Assembly (NCBI RefSeq): GCF_020089865.1
Contig: NZ_JAIRBM010000004.1
Location: forward strand, 273,324-337,323
Source of the DNA: Microvirga puerhi
GTDB taxonomy: Bacteria > Pseudomonadota > Alphaproteobacteria > Rhizobiales > Beijerinckiaceae
Direction of reading: 5' to 3'
DNA length: 64,000 nt
Shown: positions 1 through 9,324 of the stretch, piece by piece
Numbering within the stretch: the first letter of the stretch is position 1
Layout of the letters: each line of letters begins with the position of its first letter
Made by a program: the position numbers and the translations under genes
Notes under the pieces: model-generated
The model's database searches: none
What the model was told of the DNA's origin: nothing
Seen by the model: only the letters and a program-made list of their open reading frames with translations

Positions 1-340
1 CGGACGCGCGATCCGCTACGGCATCGGCGTCGGGCGCCCCGGATTCGAATGGGCCGGCCGCAAGACGGTCAGCATGAAGCGGGAATGGCCCGACTGGCGC
101 CCGCCGAGCGACATGCTGAGACGCCGGCCAGATCTCCCGAGACATATGGAGGGCGGCCTCGACAATCCACTCGGCGCCCGCGCGCTCTATCTCGGCTCAT
201 CCCTTTACCGCATCCATGGCACCAACGAGCCTCATACGATCGGCCACGCGGTCTCGTCCGGCTGCATTCGCATGCTCAACCAGGACGTGATCGATCTCTA
301 CAATCGGGTGCCAGTCGGCGCGCCGGTCGTCGTCATCTGA
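1..340 (+). CDS. L,D-transpeptidase (YkuD family), C-terminal part
   Basis: The frame is open from the left edge, so the start lies outside the window. About 112 residues of a YkuD catalytic domain are visible, ending with the family signature: an HGTN segment, then a second histidine and SSGCIRM, which supplies the nucleophilic cysteine and the following arginine. Enzymes of this family form 3-3 crosslinks in peptidoglycan or attach proteins to it in the periplasm, and resist most penicillins. A strong hairpin terminator follows 24 bases after the stop. The N-terminal signal peptide cannot be checked. Confidence 0.88.
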   Translation, partial: GRAIRYGIGVGRPGFEWAGRKTVSMKREWPDWRPPSDMLRRRPDLPRHMEGGLDNPLGARALYLGSSLYRIHGTNEPHTIGHAVSSGCIRMLNQDVIDLYNRVPVGAPVVVI

Positions 341-364
341 TCCTTGCCCTAATCTGGCGACGTG

Positions 365-394
365 AGGCCGGACAAGCAGTCCGGCCTTTCTTCT
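365..394 (+). terminator. Rho-independent terminator of the L,D-transpeptidase gene
   Basis: A perfect 9-bp stem (AGGCCGGAC / GTCCGGCCT) with a 5-base AAGCA loop is followed by a T-rich run. It lies directly downstream of the stop codon at 340. Confidence 0.85.
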
Positions 395-833
395 GTCTGC
401 GCCATCTGTCATGTTGCTATTTTGTTCCAAATTCGACCCGAGAATCTACCTCTTCTGAATAATGTTACATGTTTAATTGGATCAAATCTGGAACAAAAGA
501 TAAATATCATGACAACAAAAACGATGAATTATACTGTAAGAGCAAATATACTATATAAATAGATAGGGCAATTTACGTAAAATTTCCCGACCTTCTTCAT
601 AAATTACCCTCTCTATTTATAGAGCAAGACCAGCAAACATTGCCAATTGGCAATTTCGGATAACGTAAGAGACATCCCGAAAGGGGTAGAATTTCAGAGA
701 ATATCAATCTGCTCTCGATGATCGACTTAAAGTTGAGGCCACCGCGTCACGATCATGATGGCCATCCAAGGTCTTCCGACAAAGGTCGGACCTGCGTTAT
801 CAGGGGATATCTCTTTTCCTCCCCCGAGGCTTC
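395..833. other. AT-rich intergenic region with no convincing gene
   Basis: This stretch is much richer in A+T than its surroundings, especially around 470-640. A 66-codon reading frame at 362-562 overlaps the terminator, has no recognisable product and is probably chance. The promoter of the SMR gene should lie at the right end. No riboswitch motif was recognised. Confidence 0.5.
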
Positions 834-1163
834 ATGACCTACGCTTATCTGCTGATTGCGATCCTCAGCGAGGTCGTCGCAACATCCGCCCTGAAGGCAT
901 CCGAGAGCTTCACGCGCCTCTGGCCCTCGATCATTGTCGTCATCGGCTACGCGATGGCGTTCTTCTGTCTATCCCTAACCTTGCGGACGATTCCCGTCGG
1001 CATCGCCTATGCGCTCTGGTCCGGCATCGGGATCGTACTCATCGCGCTTGCCGGCTGGGTCCTCTATCGACAGGTACTGGACCTGCCGGCAATCCTCGGC
1101 ATCTGCCTTATCCTGGCCGGGGTTCTCGTCATCAATCTCTTCTCCCGAACCGCAGGGCATTAA
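834..1163 (+). CDS. Small multidrug resistance (SMR) efflux protein, EmrE-like
   Basis: A 109-residue protein of four hydrophobic helices, the normal size for SMR transporters, which work as antiparallel dimers exchanging protons for hydrophobic cations at the inner membrane. Glu13 in helix 1 (AILSEVVAT) is the essential proton/drug-binding glutamate. The AYALWSGIG segment in helix 3 resembles EmrE/Qac-type pumps more than guanidinium exporters of the Gdx type. It appears to be a single-gene unit, with the convergent YdeI-like gene downstream. The substrate cannot be told from sequence. Confidence 0.9.
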   Translation: MTYAYLLIAILSEVVATSALKASESFTRLWPSIIVVIGYAMAFFCLSLTLRTIPVGIAYALWSGIGIVLIALAGWVLYRQVLDLPAILGICLILAGVLVINLFSRTAGH

Positions 1164-1186
1164 GACGATAGGACCGGAAGGCGAGC

Positions 1187-1777
1187 TCAGTTCTTGGGTG
1201 GATAAACTGTCCTGCCCTCCGCGAGCATCGACACGAACTTCTCGATGCGCGCAGTCCGTGTCTTTTCCGTCTTCGCATCGTGGATGCGGTAGAGGACGGC
1301 ATATCGGTTTGCGCCCTTGAGTGTCGCGAAGAAGGCCTTTGCGGCGGGCTGCGCATCGAGCGCCGCTGCGAGATCAGCCGGCACTTCGATCCGGCTCTGG
1401 GATGCGTAGGCAGCATTCCAACGGCCATCTGCTTTAGCGGCTTCGATCCGTGCGAGGCCTGCCGGCTTCATGCGTCCTGCAGCGATCAGTTTCTCGGCCG
1501 TGTCGACGTTGTTCTGCGACCACTTGCTCTTCGGCCCGCGCGGCGTGAAGCGGATGAGCCAGAACCGCTCGTCGAACCGGTCGAGTTGCCCGTCGATCCA
1601 ACCATGGGCAATCGCTGTCGCAATGGCCTCTGGTTTGCCCACGCTGGCAACACCGGAGGATTTCTTCGCGAACTTAATCCAGATTCCGGAGGAACCGACA
1701 CCATGTGCGACGAGCCAATCGTCCCATTCCGTCTGTGACGCGAAGGAGAGGACGGGCAGCCCCTTATGTATACTCAT
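1187..1777 (-). CDS. YdeI/OmpD-associated family protein
   Basis: A 196-residue soluble protein with the family features: an N-terminal W-x-x-WL...SSGIWIKFAKK block, the conserved AIAHGWIDGQ segment, FTPRGPKSKWSQNN, and a C-terminal A.IEKFVSMLAEGR. Members are small cytoplasmic proteins often annotated as bacteriocin-protection or OmpD-associated; their biochemical role is not settled. The ATG at 1777 has a GGAGCG ribosome site 6 bases upstream. It is convergent with the SMR gene and separated from it by 23 bases. Confidence 0.85.
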   Translation of the reverse strand: MSIHKGLPVLSFASQTEWDDWLVAHGVGSSGIWIKFAKKSSGVASVGKPEAIATAIAHGWIDGQLDRFDERFWLIRFTPRGPKSKWSQNNVDTAEKLIAAGRMKPAGLARIEAAKADGRWNAAYASQSRIEVPADLAAALDAQPAAKAFFATLKGANRYAVLYRIHDAKTEKTRTARIEKFVSMLAEGRTVYPPKN

Positions 1778-1900
1778 GGTGCGCTCCGATTGGACGGCTC
1801 GGTCGAGCGAAACCGCCCACCGGAGAGTAGACCAAATACGGCAGTGTCAGAGTCCGAACATTTCGACCTGACCCGTTTCGTTTCTCGCCTTGGTGGCCGA

Positions 1901-2641
1901 CTAGACCCAATCGCCCTCGTCGCCGCCATCGCCGTCCGCATCCCAATCATCCGGAGGAGGCTCGTCATCCTGCTGATTGGGGTAGAGCGCGTCCGTAATT
2001 CCGGCATTGCCTGCATTGCCGCTGCTGTCGCTCCCCGGCGCATTGTCGAGCCCAGCGAGAGCTGATCTGTCGCCGAAGGCGCTTTGGGCCCCTGCTCCCG
2101 CACCTCCGAAGGCATGGGAGAGAGCATTGGCGATCACCATGCCGCCGGCCACGCCAGCCGCTGTTGTGAGCGCGCCGGACAGGAAGCCGCCGCCACGCTG
2201 CGCCCCGCCCCAGGGCCCAGTCCCTCCCATCATGCCACCCTGCGGTCCACCGAAGGGCTGCTGAGGATAAGGTTGCGGTTGAGGTTGCGGTTGAGGCTGA
2301 GGCTGAGGCTGCCCCCAGGGCGAAGCCTGCCGCGGCGGCTCGCGATAGGCCGGCTCGGGTGCAGACGGCCCGCCCCCGAAGATCCCAGATAGGAAACCGC
2401 CCTGCGGTGGCTGGCGCCGCTCGTTTTCGAGTTCGAATCGTAGAGCCTCGTTTTCGGCATGAAGCTTTGCAAGCGCCTGCTCTTGAACGAAGATTGCCTG
2501 CGCCATCGCGTAGGGTGCGTAGGGTTGCCGGCGGATATTCTCAGCGATGAAGGCCTCCGCCTCTGGATCGCGCGGCTGGTTGGCCACCTGCTCCAGACGA
2601 CGGAAAATATCGGCAATGACCTGGCGTTCCTGGTCGTTCAT
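1901..2641 (-). CDS. DUF2076 domain protein with Gln-Pro repeat
   Basis: A 246-residue protein opening with MNDQERQVIADIFRRLEQVA, typical of DUF2076. The first ~85 residues form a helical, partly coiled-coil segment. They are followed by a Gly/Pro/Gln-rich linker with alternating Gln-Pro units (about residues 110-130), a Gly-rich hydrophobic stretch with AAGVAGGMVIANAL, and a very acidic tail (DDEPPPDDWDADGDGG). It has been called a periplasmic ligand-binding sensor in some annotations, but the function is unproven. The start has a strong AAGGAGA ribosome site. It lies upstream of, and is co-oriented with, nothing obviously related. Confidence 0.82.
   Translation of the reverse strand: MNDQERQVIADIFRRLEQVANQPRDPEAEAFIAENIRRQPYAPYAMAQAIFVQEQALAKLHAENEALRFELENERRQPPQGGFLSGIFGGGPSAPEPAYREPPRQASPWGQPQPQPQPQPQPQPYPQQPFGGPQGGMMGGTGPWGGAQRGGGFLSGALTTAAGVAGGMVIANALSHAFGGAGAGAQSAFGDRSALAGLDNAPGSDSSGNAGNAGITDALYPNQQDDEPPPDDWDADGDGGDEGDWV
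2262..2313. repeat. Hexamer-like repeat encoding Gln-Pro units
   Basis: Imperfect tandem six-base units (GGTTGC/GGTTGA/GGCTGA on the plus strand) encode the alternating Pro-Gln stretch of the DUF2076 protein on the minus strand. The unit length is a multiple of three, so gain or loss of copies would change linker length without a frameshift. Confidence 0.7.
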
Positions 2642-2736
2642 GACACGTCTCCTTCACACGCCTCGCGCGTTGGACGAGATGTATGCACGACGCCAGAGTT
2701 TTTTAGAGGGGTGCTCTCGTCAACTTGAGCGGCAAA

Positions 2737-2757
2737 CGCCCGGAACGAATCCGGGCG
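2737..2757 (-). terminator. Hairpin terminator downstream of the chemoreceptor gene
   Basis: A perfect 8-bp stem (CGCCCGGA / TCCGGGCG) with a 5-base loop. On the minus strand it is followed by GTTTGCC, a short T run, 25 bases after the stop of the chemoreceptor gene. Confidence 0.6.
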
Positions 2758-2782
2758 CTCCAAAGAGAGTCGGTGCACGACG

Positions 2783-4777
2783 TTAGGCAGCCCTAACGTT
2801 GTCGAGGAACTGCCCGATCTCCGTACCAAGCCGCTGCGCCTGCTGCTCCAGGGCAACAGACAGATCTGCGACGGACTGCGCTGCCTCGAGAGACCGTACC
2901 GCCACCGCCTCGGTGGCCTGGATTGCGATGGCCCCCGCCTGCGCCTCGCTCGATGCCTGAGAGACGGAACGCGCGATCTCCGACACGGCAGCCGTCTGCT
3001 GGCCGACAGAAACAGCCACAGTCGAGACCACCGAAGCCAGATCCTCGACGCTGCCCTGAACGCTGCCAAGAGCCACCAGCGTATTGCGCGAAGCCTCCTG
3101 CACTGCCTCGATCTGACGGGCGATATCCTCAGTCGCCCGCGTCGTTTGCGCGGCGAGGGTTTTCACTTCCTGAGCTACGACCGCAAAGCCCCTGCCCGCC
3201 TCGCCTGCACGGGCAGCCTCGATGGTGGCATTGAGGGCGAGCAGATTGGTCTGTGCCGCGATGGAGCGAATGAGGCCGGCAACCTCGTCGATCTGCGACG
3301 TCGCCGTGGACAGAGCCGCCATGCTGCTCGACGCACCGCGCGCCTCCACAACAGCCTTCTCCGACGCCCGCGTCGATGCGTTCGTCTGGGCCGCCACCTC
3401 CGCGAGCGACGCATCGAGCTCTTCAGCGGCGCTCGCCACGGCAGACACGTTCATGGAAGCGCGGCCCGTGGCATCACCCGCCATTTGAGCCTGCTCCGTG
3501 ACGCGATGTGCCGACCCCTGAAGTTCGCCCGCGGCACCGGCCAATTCGCTGGAGGCTTGACGCACCTCGGCCAGGATCTGGTCGACGGATGCATCGAAGG
3601 CGCTGATCGCATGAGCAATCGCGCCCGCTCGTTCGGACTCAAAGGATGCCATCCGCTCGCGCTCGCCTGTCAGGCGCTCGCGTTCACGGGCATTGTCGCG
3701 GAAGACCAGCACCGTACGGGCCATCGCGCCGATCTCGTCGGAGGCCTTCGTCGAGGGGATCTCGGCCATGGCGTCGCCGTCCGCGAGCCGCTGCATGGCT
3801 TGCTGAAGGCGTGTTAGCGGCAGCGAAATCGACCGGCCTACAAGGATCGTCAGCACAAGGCCCAGCGCGAGGGCGCCACCCATGACCCAGAGAATCTGAG
3901 CGAAGGTTTGCTGCTGCGACGCGATGAGCTCAGCATCGGCCTTGCCGGATTCCGCCCGAACCTTTGCAAGAAGCTGCTCGAGAGTCGGTACGAGGAGCTC
4001 GAACTGACCCATCAGATGTTCGCTCTCTCCAGAGACCTTCTGCTCCAGGTCCGCCCAGGCTGCGAAAGCCTTCTGGTAGGTCTCGCCGGCTTCCTCGAGC
4101 TCTGGCTTGGCCTCGGCTGCCTCGCCGTTCAAGCGCCCGAGCGCCCGTGAGAAGCGGCCCTGCTCGACATCGAAGTTGCCGAGAATCGTCGTATCCTCCA
4201 GAGAGTCGCGCGCACGGGCCTCTTGCAGGAACATGCCGAGGGCTGCAGCCCACAGGCGTTGTCCGTCCATCTCGCCGCTGCTGGCAAGCGGTCGCACAAG
4301 TTTCTCGAGATCGGCCTGCGCCTTGAGAAGGTCGCCTCGGGCGCCCTGGTCGGCCTGATAGCCGATCTGCAGATAGAGGCTGTCGAGGATCTTGGCCTGC
4401 TGGATGAGCCCCGTGGCTCTCTGGACGAGTTCAGCCACTTCCGGTCCGACGAGGACAGCGCCGCGCGCAGCGTTCATGGCAACGAGCTGCTCGACCAAAG
4501 CGCTATGCTGGTCGCTGAAGGCTTGGCTCAGATGGCCCAGGCGAGATGCCGTCCATTCCCGCGCGGTGACCTTGAGGGCATCGGCTCGGACCCGGAATTG
4601 ATAGGCCTTGTCGGCCAGCGCCGAATAGGTCTGCTGGGCTTCGAGTGCACGATCAACACCGGCGCGCCCGCCTTGGAACATCACTGCGACCGTGCCGAAC
4701 CCTAAGATCATCACGACGCTCAAAACCGCCACGCGCACCCGCACCGATGGCCATCGCAACCGAGCCAGAAATGCCAT
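2783..4777 (-). CDS. Methyl-accepting chemotaxis protein
   Basis: A 664-residue transmembrane chemoreceptor. A first membrane helix lies at about residues 13-34, a long helical periplasmic domain at 35-298, a second helix at about 300-322 ([20 protein letters not shown]), then a HAMP domain and a long cytoplasmic coiled-coil. The highly conserved hairpin tip ([20 protein letters not shown]) lies near residues 505-530 and contacts CheA/CheW. The ATG at 4777 is preferred over an upstream GTG at 4810 because a GGAGG site lies 8 bases before it. The ligand is unknown; no other chemotaxis gene is nearby. Confidence 0.93.
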   Translation of the reverse strand: MAFLARLRWPSVRVRVAVLSVVMILGFGTVAVMFQGGRAGVDRALEAQQTYSALADKAYQFRVRADALKVTAREWTASRLGHLSQAFSDQHSALVEQLVAMNAARGAVLVGPEVAELVQRATGLIQQAKILDSLYLQIGYQADQGARGDLLKAQADLEKLVRPLASSGEMDGQRLWAAALGMFLQEARARDSLEDTTILGNFDVEQGRFSRALGRLNGEAAEAKPELEEAGETYQKAFAAWADLEQKVSGESEHLMGQFELLVPTLEQLLAKVRAESGKADAELIASQQQTFAQILWVMGGALALGLVLTILVGRSISLPLTRLQQAMQRLADGDAMAEIPSTKASDEIGAMARTVLVFRDNARERERLTGERERMASFESERAGAIAHAISAFDASVDQILAEVRQASSELAGAAGELQGSAHRVTEQAQMAGDATGRASMNVSAVASAAEELDASLAEVAAQTNASTRASEKAVVEARGASSSMAALSTATSQIDEVAGLIRSIAAQTNLLALNATIEAARAGEAGRGFAVVAQEVKTLAAQTTRATEDIARQIEAVQEASRNTLVALGSVQGSVEDLASVVSTVAVSVGQQTAAVSEIARSVSQASSEAQAGAIAIQATEAVAVRSLEAAQSVADLSVALEQQAQRLGTEIGQFLDNVRAA

Positions 4778-4950
4778 TGCCGAACCTCCGCCTGGGATTA
4801 CGGCGGACACAATGTCGCCAAATTCGTTAACGATGACTTAGCGTAATACGAAGGTTATATTTGCGATCCACGAAGTAATACCGGCGAAGACAGGTCATTT
4901 ACCGCAAAGGACTTCAAGAACGATTATCCGACGGCATCCCGGTCTTGCTG

Positions 4951-5529
4951 TCACGGCTTCAACAGCCCCGTCGCCATCATGTTCGCTAGGGCCGTGGGCG
5001 TGATGTCCCGCAGAGCCGACAAGGGATGCCAAGCTGCCTGATCGACCTCGGCGAGGTCCGGACAAAGTACTGAATTCCGACGGGCCCGTACCACATAGCG
5101 GATATCGTGGTGCCAGTGCTCGGGCTCATTGCGCGAGGGGCGCGCCGGAATCGGATGGCTGTCGATATCGATGGGACTGCCAGTCTCCCGGTGCCATGGA
5201 TCGAGGGCCAGGTCCGCTAGGCCCGTCTCCTCCGCAGCTTCTCGAAGCGCCGAGTCCTCAAGGTTATCGGGGGCTTCATAATGGCCGCCGGGCTGCAGCC
5301 AGCGACCGAGAGAGCGATGGTGGATCAGAAGCGTGCTTTTCCCATCGCTGTCGATGATCAGGGCCGAGGTCGTGATATGCCCTGGAAAGGTATGGCGGGA
5401 ATGGATGTCGTCCCCCGCCACGATCTGCTTCCGCAACAGCGCATGATCCGATGTGGGCCGGCCGAAACGAACGGCGTGTGCATCAAGGAGGCTGAGGACC
5501 ATCCGCCGGAACGCCGCAGGATCGAACAT
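4951..5529 (-). CDS. Nudix hydrolase
   Basis: A 192-residue protein with a Nudix fold. The Nudix box spans GHYEAPDNLEDS then ALREAAEETGL; the first glutamate of the usual GX5E is replaced by aspartate, while the metal-binding REaaEE core is intact. Nudix enzymes cleave a diphosphate linked to another moiety; the substrate here is unknown. The ATG at 5529 follows a GAGGGG site and begins MFDPAAFRRM; the longer frame to 5613 would need a TTG codon with no ribosome site. It stands alone between the chemoreceptor and aqpZ. Confidence 0.85.
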   Translation of the reverse strand: MFDPAAFRRMVLSLLDAHAVRFGRPTSDHALLRKQIVAGDDIHSRHTFPGHITTSALIIDSDGKSTLLIHHRSLGRWLQPGGHYEAPDNLEDSALREAAEETGLADLALDPWHRETGSPIDIDSHPIPARPSRNEPEHWHHDIRYVVRARRNSVLCPDLAEVDQAAWHPLSALRDITPTALANMMATGLLKP

Positions 5530-5725
5530 CGCGGATACCCCTCGCCCTTCGGAGGCGATGGATGTCGCCTTTTCCCGTTCGGCCGTTTTTACAGTGGGCT
5601 CGCGACATGGCAACCGGCATCACCCATCCGGACCTGTAGATATTCACAGGTCGGCGCGTGCCTCGTCGGTCAGGGCGAACCTGACCGAGCGATCTGAAAG
5701 AGCCTAGCCTCTGCGGCAGCGCGTT

Positions 5726-6457
5726 TCAGTGTGCGGGCGCCTTGGGCATGCCTGTCACCATGGCGGCGGGCTCCTCGCTGATCCAGCGGTAGAAGAGCCC
5801 GCCCAGCACGCCACCGAGCAACGGTGCGACCCAGAACAGCCAAAGCTGCCCCAGCGCCCAGCCGCCGACGAAGAGCGCGGGACCCGTGCTGCGTGCCGGG
5901 TTGACCGAGGTGTTGGTGATCGGAATTCCGACGAGATGGATCAGCGTCAGCCCGAGCCCGATGGCAATCGGTGCAAATCCAACCGGCGCCTTGCCGTGCG
6001 TGGCACCCATGATGATGAACAGGAACATCATCGTCAGCACCACTTCCGCCAATAGGCAGGACATCAAGGAGTATCCTCCAGGGGAGTGCTCACCGTATCC
6101 ATTGGCGGCGAAGCCCTTTGCCAGGCTGAACTCCGCAGACCCACTGGCGATCAGGTAGAGGACTGCCGACGCGACGATCGCTCCGATCACCTGGGCGACG
6201 ATGTAAGGGAGAATATCTTTCGCCGGGAAGCGCCCGCCGGCGGCAAGCCCGAGTGTAACGGCGGGGTTCAGGTGGCAGCCCGAGATGTGCCCTATGGAAT
6301 AGGCCATGGTTAGAACGGTCAGGCCGAAAGCGAGCGCCACGCCCAATAGCCCGATGCCGACCTGCGGAAATGCTGCCGCGATGACGGCGCTACCACATCC
6401 GGCAAAGGTCAGCCAAAATGTACCAACGGCCTCGGCACAATACTTACGAAAGTCCAT
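5726..6457 (-). CDS. aqpZ: Aquaporin Z
   Basis: A 243-residue inner-membrane water channel with six membrane helices and the two half-helix NPA motifs: HLNPAVTLG at residues 62-70 and SVNPARSTG at 184-192. His174 and Arg189 match the narrow selectivity filter of water-selective AqpZ rather than a glycerol facilitator. The ATG at 6457 is chosen because a GGAGGGAGG site lies just upstream; the frame continues to 6502 without ribosome-site support. Confidence 0.93.
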   Translation of the reverse strand: MDFRKYCAEAVGTFWLTFAGCGSAVIAAAFPQVGIGLLGVALAFGLTVLTMAYSIGHISGCHLNPAVTLGLAAGGRFPAKDILPYIVAQVIGAIVASAVLYLIASGSAEFSLAKGFAANGYGEHSPGGYSLMSCLLAEVVLTMMFLFIIMGATHGKAPVGFAPIAIGLGLTLIHLVGIPITNTSVNPARSTGPALFVGGWALGQLWLFWVAPLLGGVLGGLFYRWISEEPAAMVTGMPKAPAH

Positions 6458-6904
6458 GCGATCCTCCCTCCACGATGCATCCATGGACAGCACAGCGCCC
6501 AATGAGCGGGAAGGCCTCTGACCGCTCCCGTTTCACGGCGCGACAGTCACACGGCACTCAGCATTTCGGCAGTAAAGCTCTCTCCGAGCTCTCGGGAACA
6601 CTTTCCCGAACGCTGCCTGTCGCGCGGGAAAATTCACAAACGACAACGCGAATTCATAAGCTCCCGAGCATAGTAAGGAAGAAAACTGAATTTTGACAAG
6701 CCCTGCAATGTAGAGCGTGGCCGTGGTGCTATTTCACGCAAGTCTAAACACCTCAGTGGAGGACTTCTTGCTGCCCTTTCAACCGACGAGCGAACCTCGA
6801 TGCAAGGATAGTATCCAACTTCTCAGGTCGCGTTGGAATGCCTCTCCCTTCACGGCGGTGGTTTGGGGCCACCGTCGGTGGCCCCTCTATTGAGGCGCAG
6901 CTGC
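6458..6904. other. Intergenic region between aqpZ and the CBS gene
   Basis: No supported gene was found. It should hold the aqpZ promoter next to 6457 and the downstream hairpin of the CBS gene near 6875. Confidence 0.5.
6865..6885 (-). terminator. Hairpin downstream of the CBS-domain gene
   Basis: A perfect 9-bp stem (GGGGCCACC / GGTGGCCCC) with a 3-base loop lies 20 bases past the stop of the CBS gene. On the minus strand it is not followed by a T run, so it could be an RNA-stabilising hairpin rather than a true terminator. Confidence 0.45.
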
Positions 6905-7348
6905 TCAGGCGTGCTGACCTGTCTGGCAGTGCTGGCCACCCGGCTGTGAAATGCCGGCAACAGCGGCGCCGACCTCGCGGCCCCCATTGGACTTTGCCAT
7001 GTCACCGAGCGAGACGATGCCGACGAGGCGCTTGTCGCGGTTCAACACAGGCAGACGCCGCACGCGGATCTCCGCCATATTACGCGCGACCTCGCGCGTA
7101 TCGTCGTCCTCGTAGCAGTACTTCACCTCGTCCGTCATGACGTCCCGGACGGAGGTATCCGCTCCCCTGCCCTGGGCGACGGCGCGCACAGCGATGTCGC
7201 GATCCGTGATCATACCGACCAGGCGATCGCCCTCGCGCACTGGGATAATGCCCGCATCGAGTTCAGCCATCATGCGGGCCGCGTCCCGAATGGTCTGCGT
7301 AGGTTCGATCAGACGCACATCGTGCTTCATGACTTGGCTGACTTTCAT
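6905..7348 (-). CDS. Tandem CBS-domain protein
   Basis: A 147-residue protein made almost entirely of two CBS domains (about residues 1-60 and 68-125), each with the typical V..VM, G.....V.....LVG..T/SD pattern (GIIPVREGDRLVGMITDRDI; RLPVLNRDKRLVGIVSLGD). Paired CBS domains bind adenine nucleotides and regulate partner proteins. The short tail ends in QHCQTGQHA. The ATG at 7348 has GAGGAGGAG 4-6 bases upstream; the longer frame to 7378 was rejected. It is monocistronic, so its partner is unknown. Confidence 0.9.
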   Translation of the reverse strand: MKVSQVMKHDVRLIEPTQTIRDAARMMAELDAGIIPVREGDRLVGMITDRDIAVRAVAQGRGADTSVRDVMTDEVKYCYEDDDTREVARNMAEIRVRRLPVLNRDKRLVGIVSLGDMAKSNGGREVGAAVAGISQPGGQHCQTGQHA

Positions 7349-7718
7349 GAGCTCCTCCTCATGCTGCGCCCCCGTCATATCCGCCCCTTTGTGGTTTTCC
7401 GGGCTTTGCCTGACGCGCTATCACACGTCGTGGACCGTGCCGACCTGTCGTCCGATCCGATGCTTTAAGCTTTTGATTTTTAGCATCTTTTTACGCAAAC
7501 TGGTTCCCACGTTTGCGTTCGATGCCTAGGCAAATACGGGCGCTGCGGGAAGCACCGGCGAAACGGGTCATTCTGCATCGCCATCGCAAGGAACACCGGC
7601 CGGGATGACAGGACGACACCTCAGGCCAGAACAACACAAAACTCATTGCGAACGACTGAAATTGTCCGCCGCGAATGGGGTTAATCTGTGTTGGCCAACA
7701 GCATGCCGCCCCGCAGAT
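7349..7718. other. Intergenic region, no gene recognised
   Basis: About 370 bases between the CBS gene and the coiled-coil gene. The part near 7470-7490 is AT-rich and may hold the CBS promoter. Nothing else could be supported. Confidence 0.45.
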
Positions 7719-9227
7719 CTATTCCGCGTCCGATGACTTGAGTGGACGGACGTTGGTTTCCACTTCCAACTCGTCCTCGTCGAAGAGCATCGGGTCTTCT
7801 TCCTGCGTGTCGAGGCGGGTCTTCTTGCGCAGCGAAACGTACTTCTTCTGGATCTTGATCCGGCTCTCGCGGGCGATCTCCAGGGCGCCTTGAATGAGGG
7901 AGCGCTCGGCTTTCTCGTTCTGCAGCTCCTCCATCAGGCGACGATTGGCAGATTCGAGTGTGCTGCGGTCCTGCTCGAAGCGCTTAGTGAGCTGATCGAT
8001 GCGTTCGCTCAGACTTGCGACCTTGTTGTCGGCGCTCTCGATCTGGAAGTCCTTGGCGGCAATCGCCTTATTGAGCATTTCAACGCGCTCCTGCAGCTCG
8101 ATACGAGACCGCTGGAGCTCGTTGACCATGGCGACCTGCCGCTCGACCTCTTGTTGCGTGGCCTCCAGGCGCCGTTCCACCGTGTTCTTCTCGATGGTGG
8201 TTTCTTTCAGGTTGCGCTCGACGCCGCGCAGGGCCTCGTTCTTGTCGCGCAGCTGGTCGCGGGTATGCGCCAGGATCTTGTCCGTGGCGGCAAGGCGCGA
8301 ATTGAGGCCCTCGATCTTCATGTCCAGGGCGGAGAGATCGGTCTGGTGAGCAGAGCGCTCGGAATCGAGCTGAGTCTCCAGCCGCTGGCGCAGGACTTGC
8401 TCGCTCATGAGCTTGGTCTCAAGCTCGGAAGCCCGCTGACGCGTCGCCTCCAGCTGCGTTTCCAGCTCGCCGTAACGATTGGTCAGGCTCGAAAGGCGGT
8501 AATTCTGCTCTTCAGCAACCTTCTGAAGCCGCTTCACCTCATGATCGAGGAGGCCGTTGCGCTCACGGGTCTCGATGAGCTCCCGCTCCGCACGGGCGAC
8601 GGTCTGGTCCGCCTCTTGAGCCTCGAGCCGCAGCGCCTGGTTCTCTTCCGTGATGTTGCGCGCGCGCTCCGTCTCGATGGTGAGCTGGTTCTCAAGATCC
8701 GCGACGATCGCCTCCTTGTCCTTCACATTGAGGCGAAGGTCTTCGAGGAGCGATTCCTGTTCCCGGGTCTTGGCCTCGGCCTTACGCAACTGCGAGACAG
8801 TCGCCGAGAGATCGTCCGTCATACGGGCGTGAGAGCTGGAGAGCTCGGACAGTTCCCGGCGCAGTTGCACGGTCGTGTCGGTTTCCTGGCGCAAAACGGC
8901 TTCAGTCTCCAGGAGGCGGGACTGGAGCTGCGGATAACTGCGGATCAGGTCGCTCACCGGCTCGCTGAGGAGTGCAAAATCGTCCTTGAGGCTGCGAATT
9001 TCCTCGAGCCGGTCGATCATGTTGGCAAAACGGACACGGATCAGCTCGTTTTTCTGCCCGACGGAATCGAGAGCTCCGTTCGGACGGACGATGATCGGCT
9101 CGTCCTTGATCGCAGGCGCCGCAACGGCAGAACCTGACGATACGTCAGGCTCCTGCGACAGTGCCAAGACGGCCTCTTCCGGCTTTTTTCCGAAACGGTT
9201 CTTGAAAGGCATCCAACCGGACGACAC
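7719..9227 (-). CDS. Crescentin-like long coiled-coil protein
   Basis: A 502-residue, highly charged protein. After about 55 disordered residues comes a conserved-looking block (LIRVRFANMIDRLEEIRSLK), then nearly continuous heptads from about residue 90 to 465 (many E, R, Q, L), and a short tail. This architecture and the N-terminal RVRFANMIDRLEEIR block resemble the crescentin family of intermediate-filament-like proteins of alphaproteobacteria, which scaffold cell shape at the inner membrane. That assignment is from memory of the family and is not proven. A GTG at 9227 is chosen because GGAGG lies 6 bases upstream; an ATG at 9212 is the alternative. Confidence 0.75.
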   Translation of the reverse strand: MSSGWMPFKNRFGKKPEEAVLALSQEPDVSSGSAVAAPAIKDEPIIVRPNGALDSVGQKNELIRVRFANMIDRLEEIRSLKDDFALLSEPVSDLIRSYPQLQSRLLETEAVLRQETDTTVQLRRELSELSSSHARMTDDLSATVSQLRKAEAKTREQESLLEDLRLNVKDKEAIVADLENQLTIETERARNITEENQALRLEAQEADQTVARAERELIETRERNGLLDHEVKRLQKVAEEQNYRLSSLTNRYGELETQLEATRQRASELETKLMSEQVLRQRLETQLDSERSAHQTDLSALDMKIEGLNSRLAATDKILAHTRDQLRDKNEALRGVERNLKETTIEKNTVERRLEATQQEVERQVAMVNELQRSRIELQERVEMLNKAIAAKDFQIESADNKVASLSERIDQLTKRFEQDRSTLESANRRLMEELQNEKAERSLIQGALEIARESRIKIQKKYVSLRKKTRLDTQEEDPMLFDEDELEVETNVRPLKSSDAE

Positions 9228-9324
9228 GGCCGCCTCCTCTGATCCAGGACTTCCCTTTGGGCCCTTTTACCTCAGAGGCGGCGAGAACGGAAACGGAATT
9301 TCATGACGGAATATTGTCTCATGC

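Noticed and set aside
362..562. 66-codon open frame after the L,D-transpeptidase
   Set aside because: It overlaps the terminator, has no ribosome site and lies in AT-rich DNA.
700..833. Possible guanidine (ykkC) riboswitch before the SMR gene
   Set aside because: No matching conserved core; the protein also looks like an EmrE-type pump rather than a guanidinium exporter.
7890..9137. 415-codon plus-strand open frame
   Set aside because: It is antisense to the coiled-coil gene, whose Glu/Leu/Arg-rich codons keep the opposite frame open. No family resemblance.
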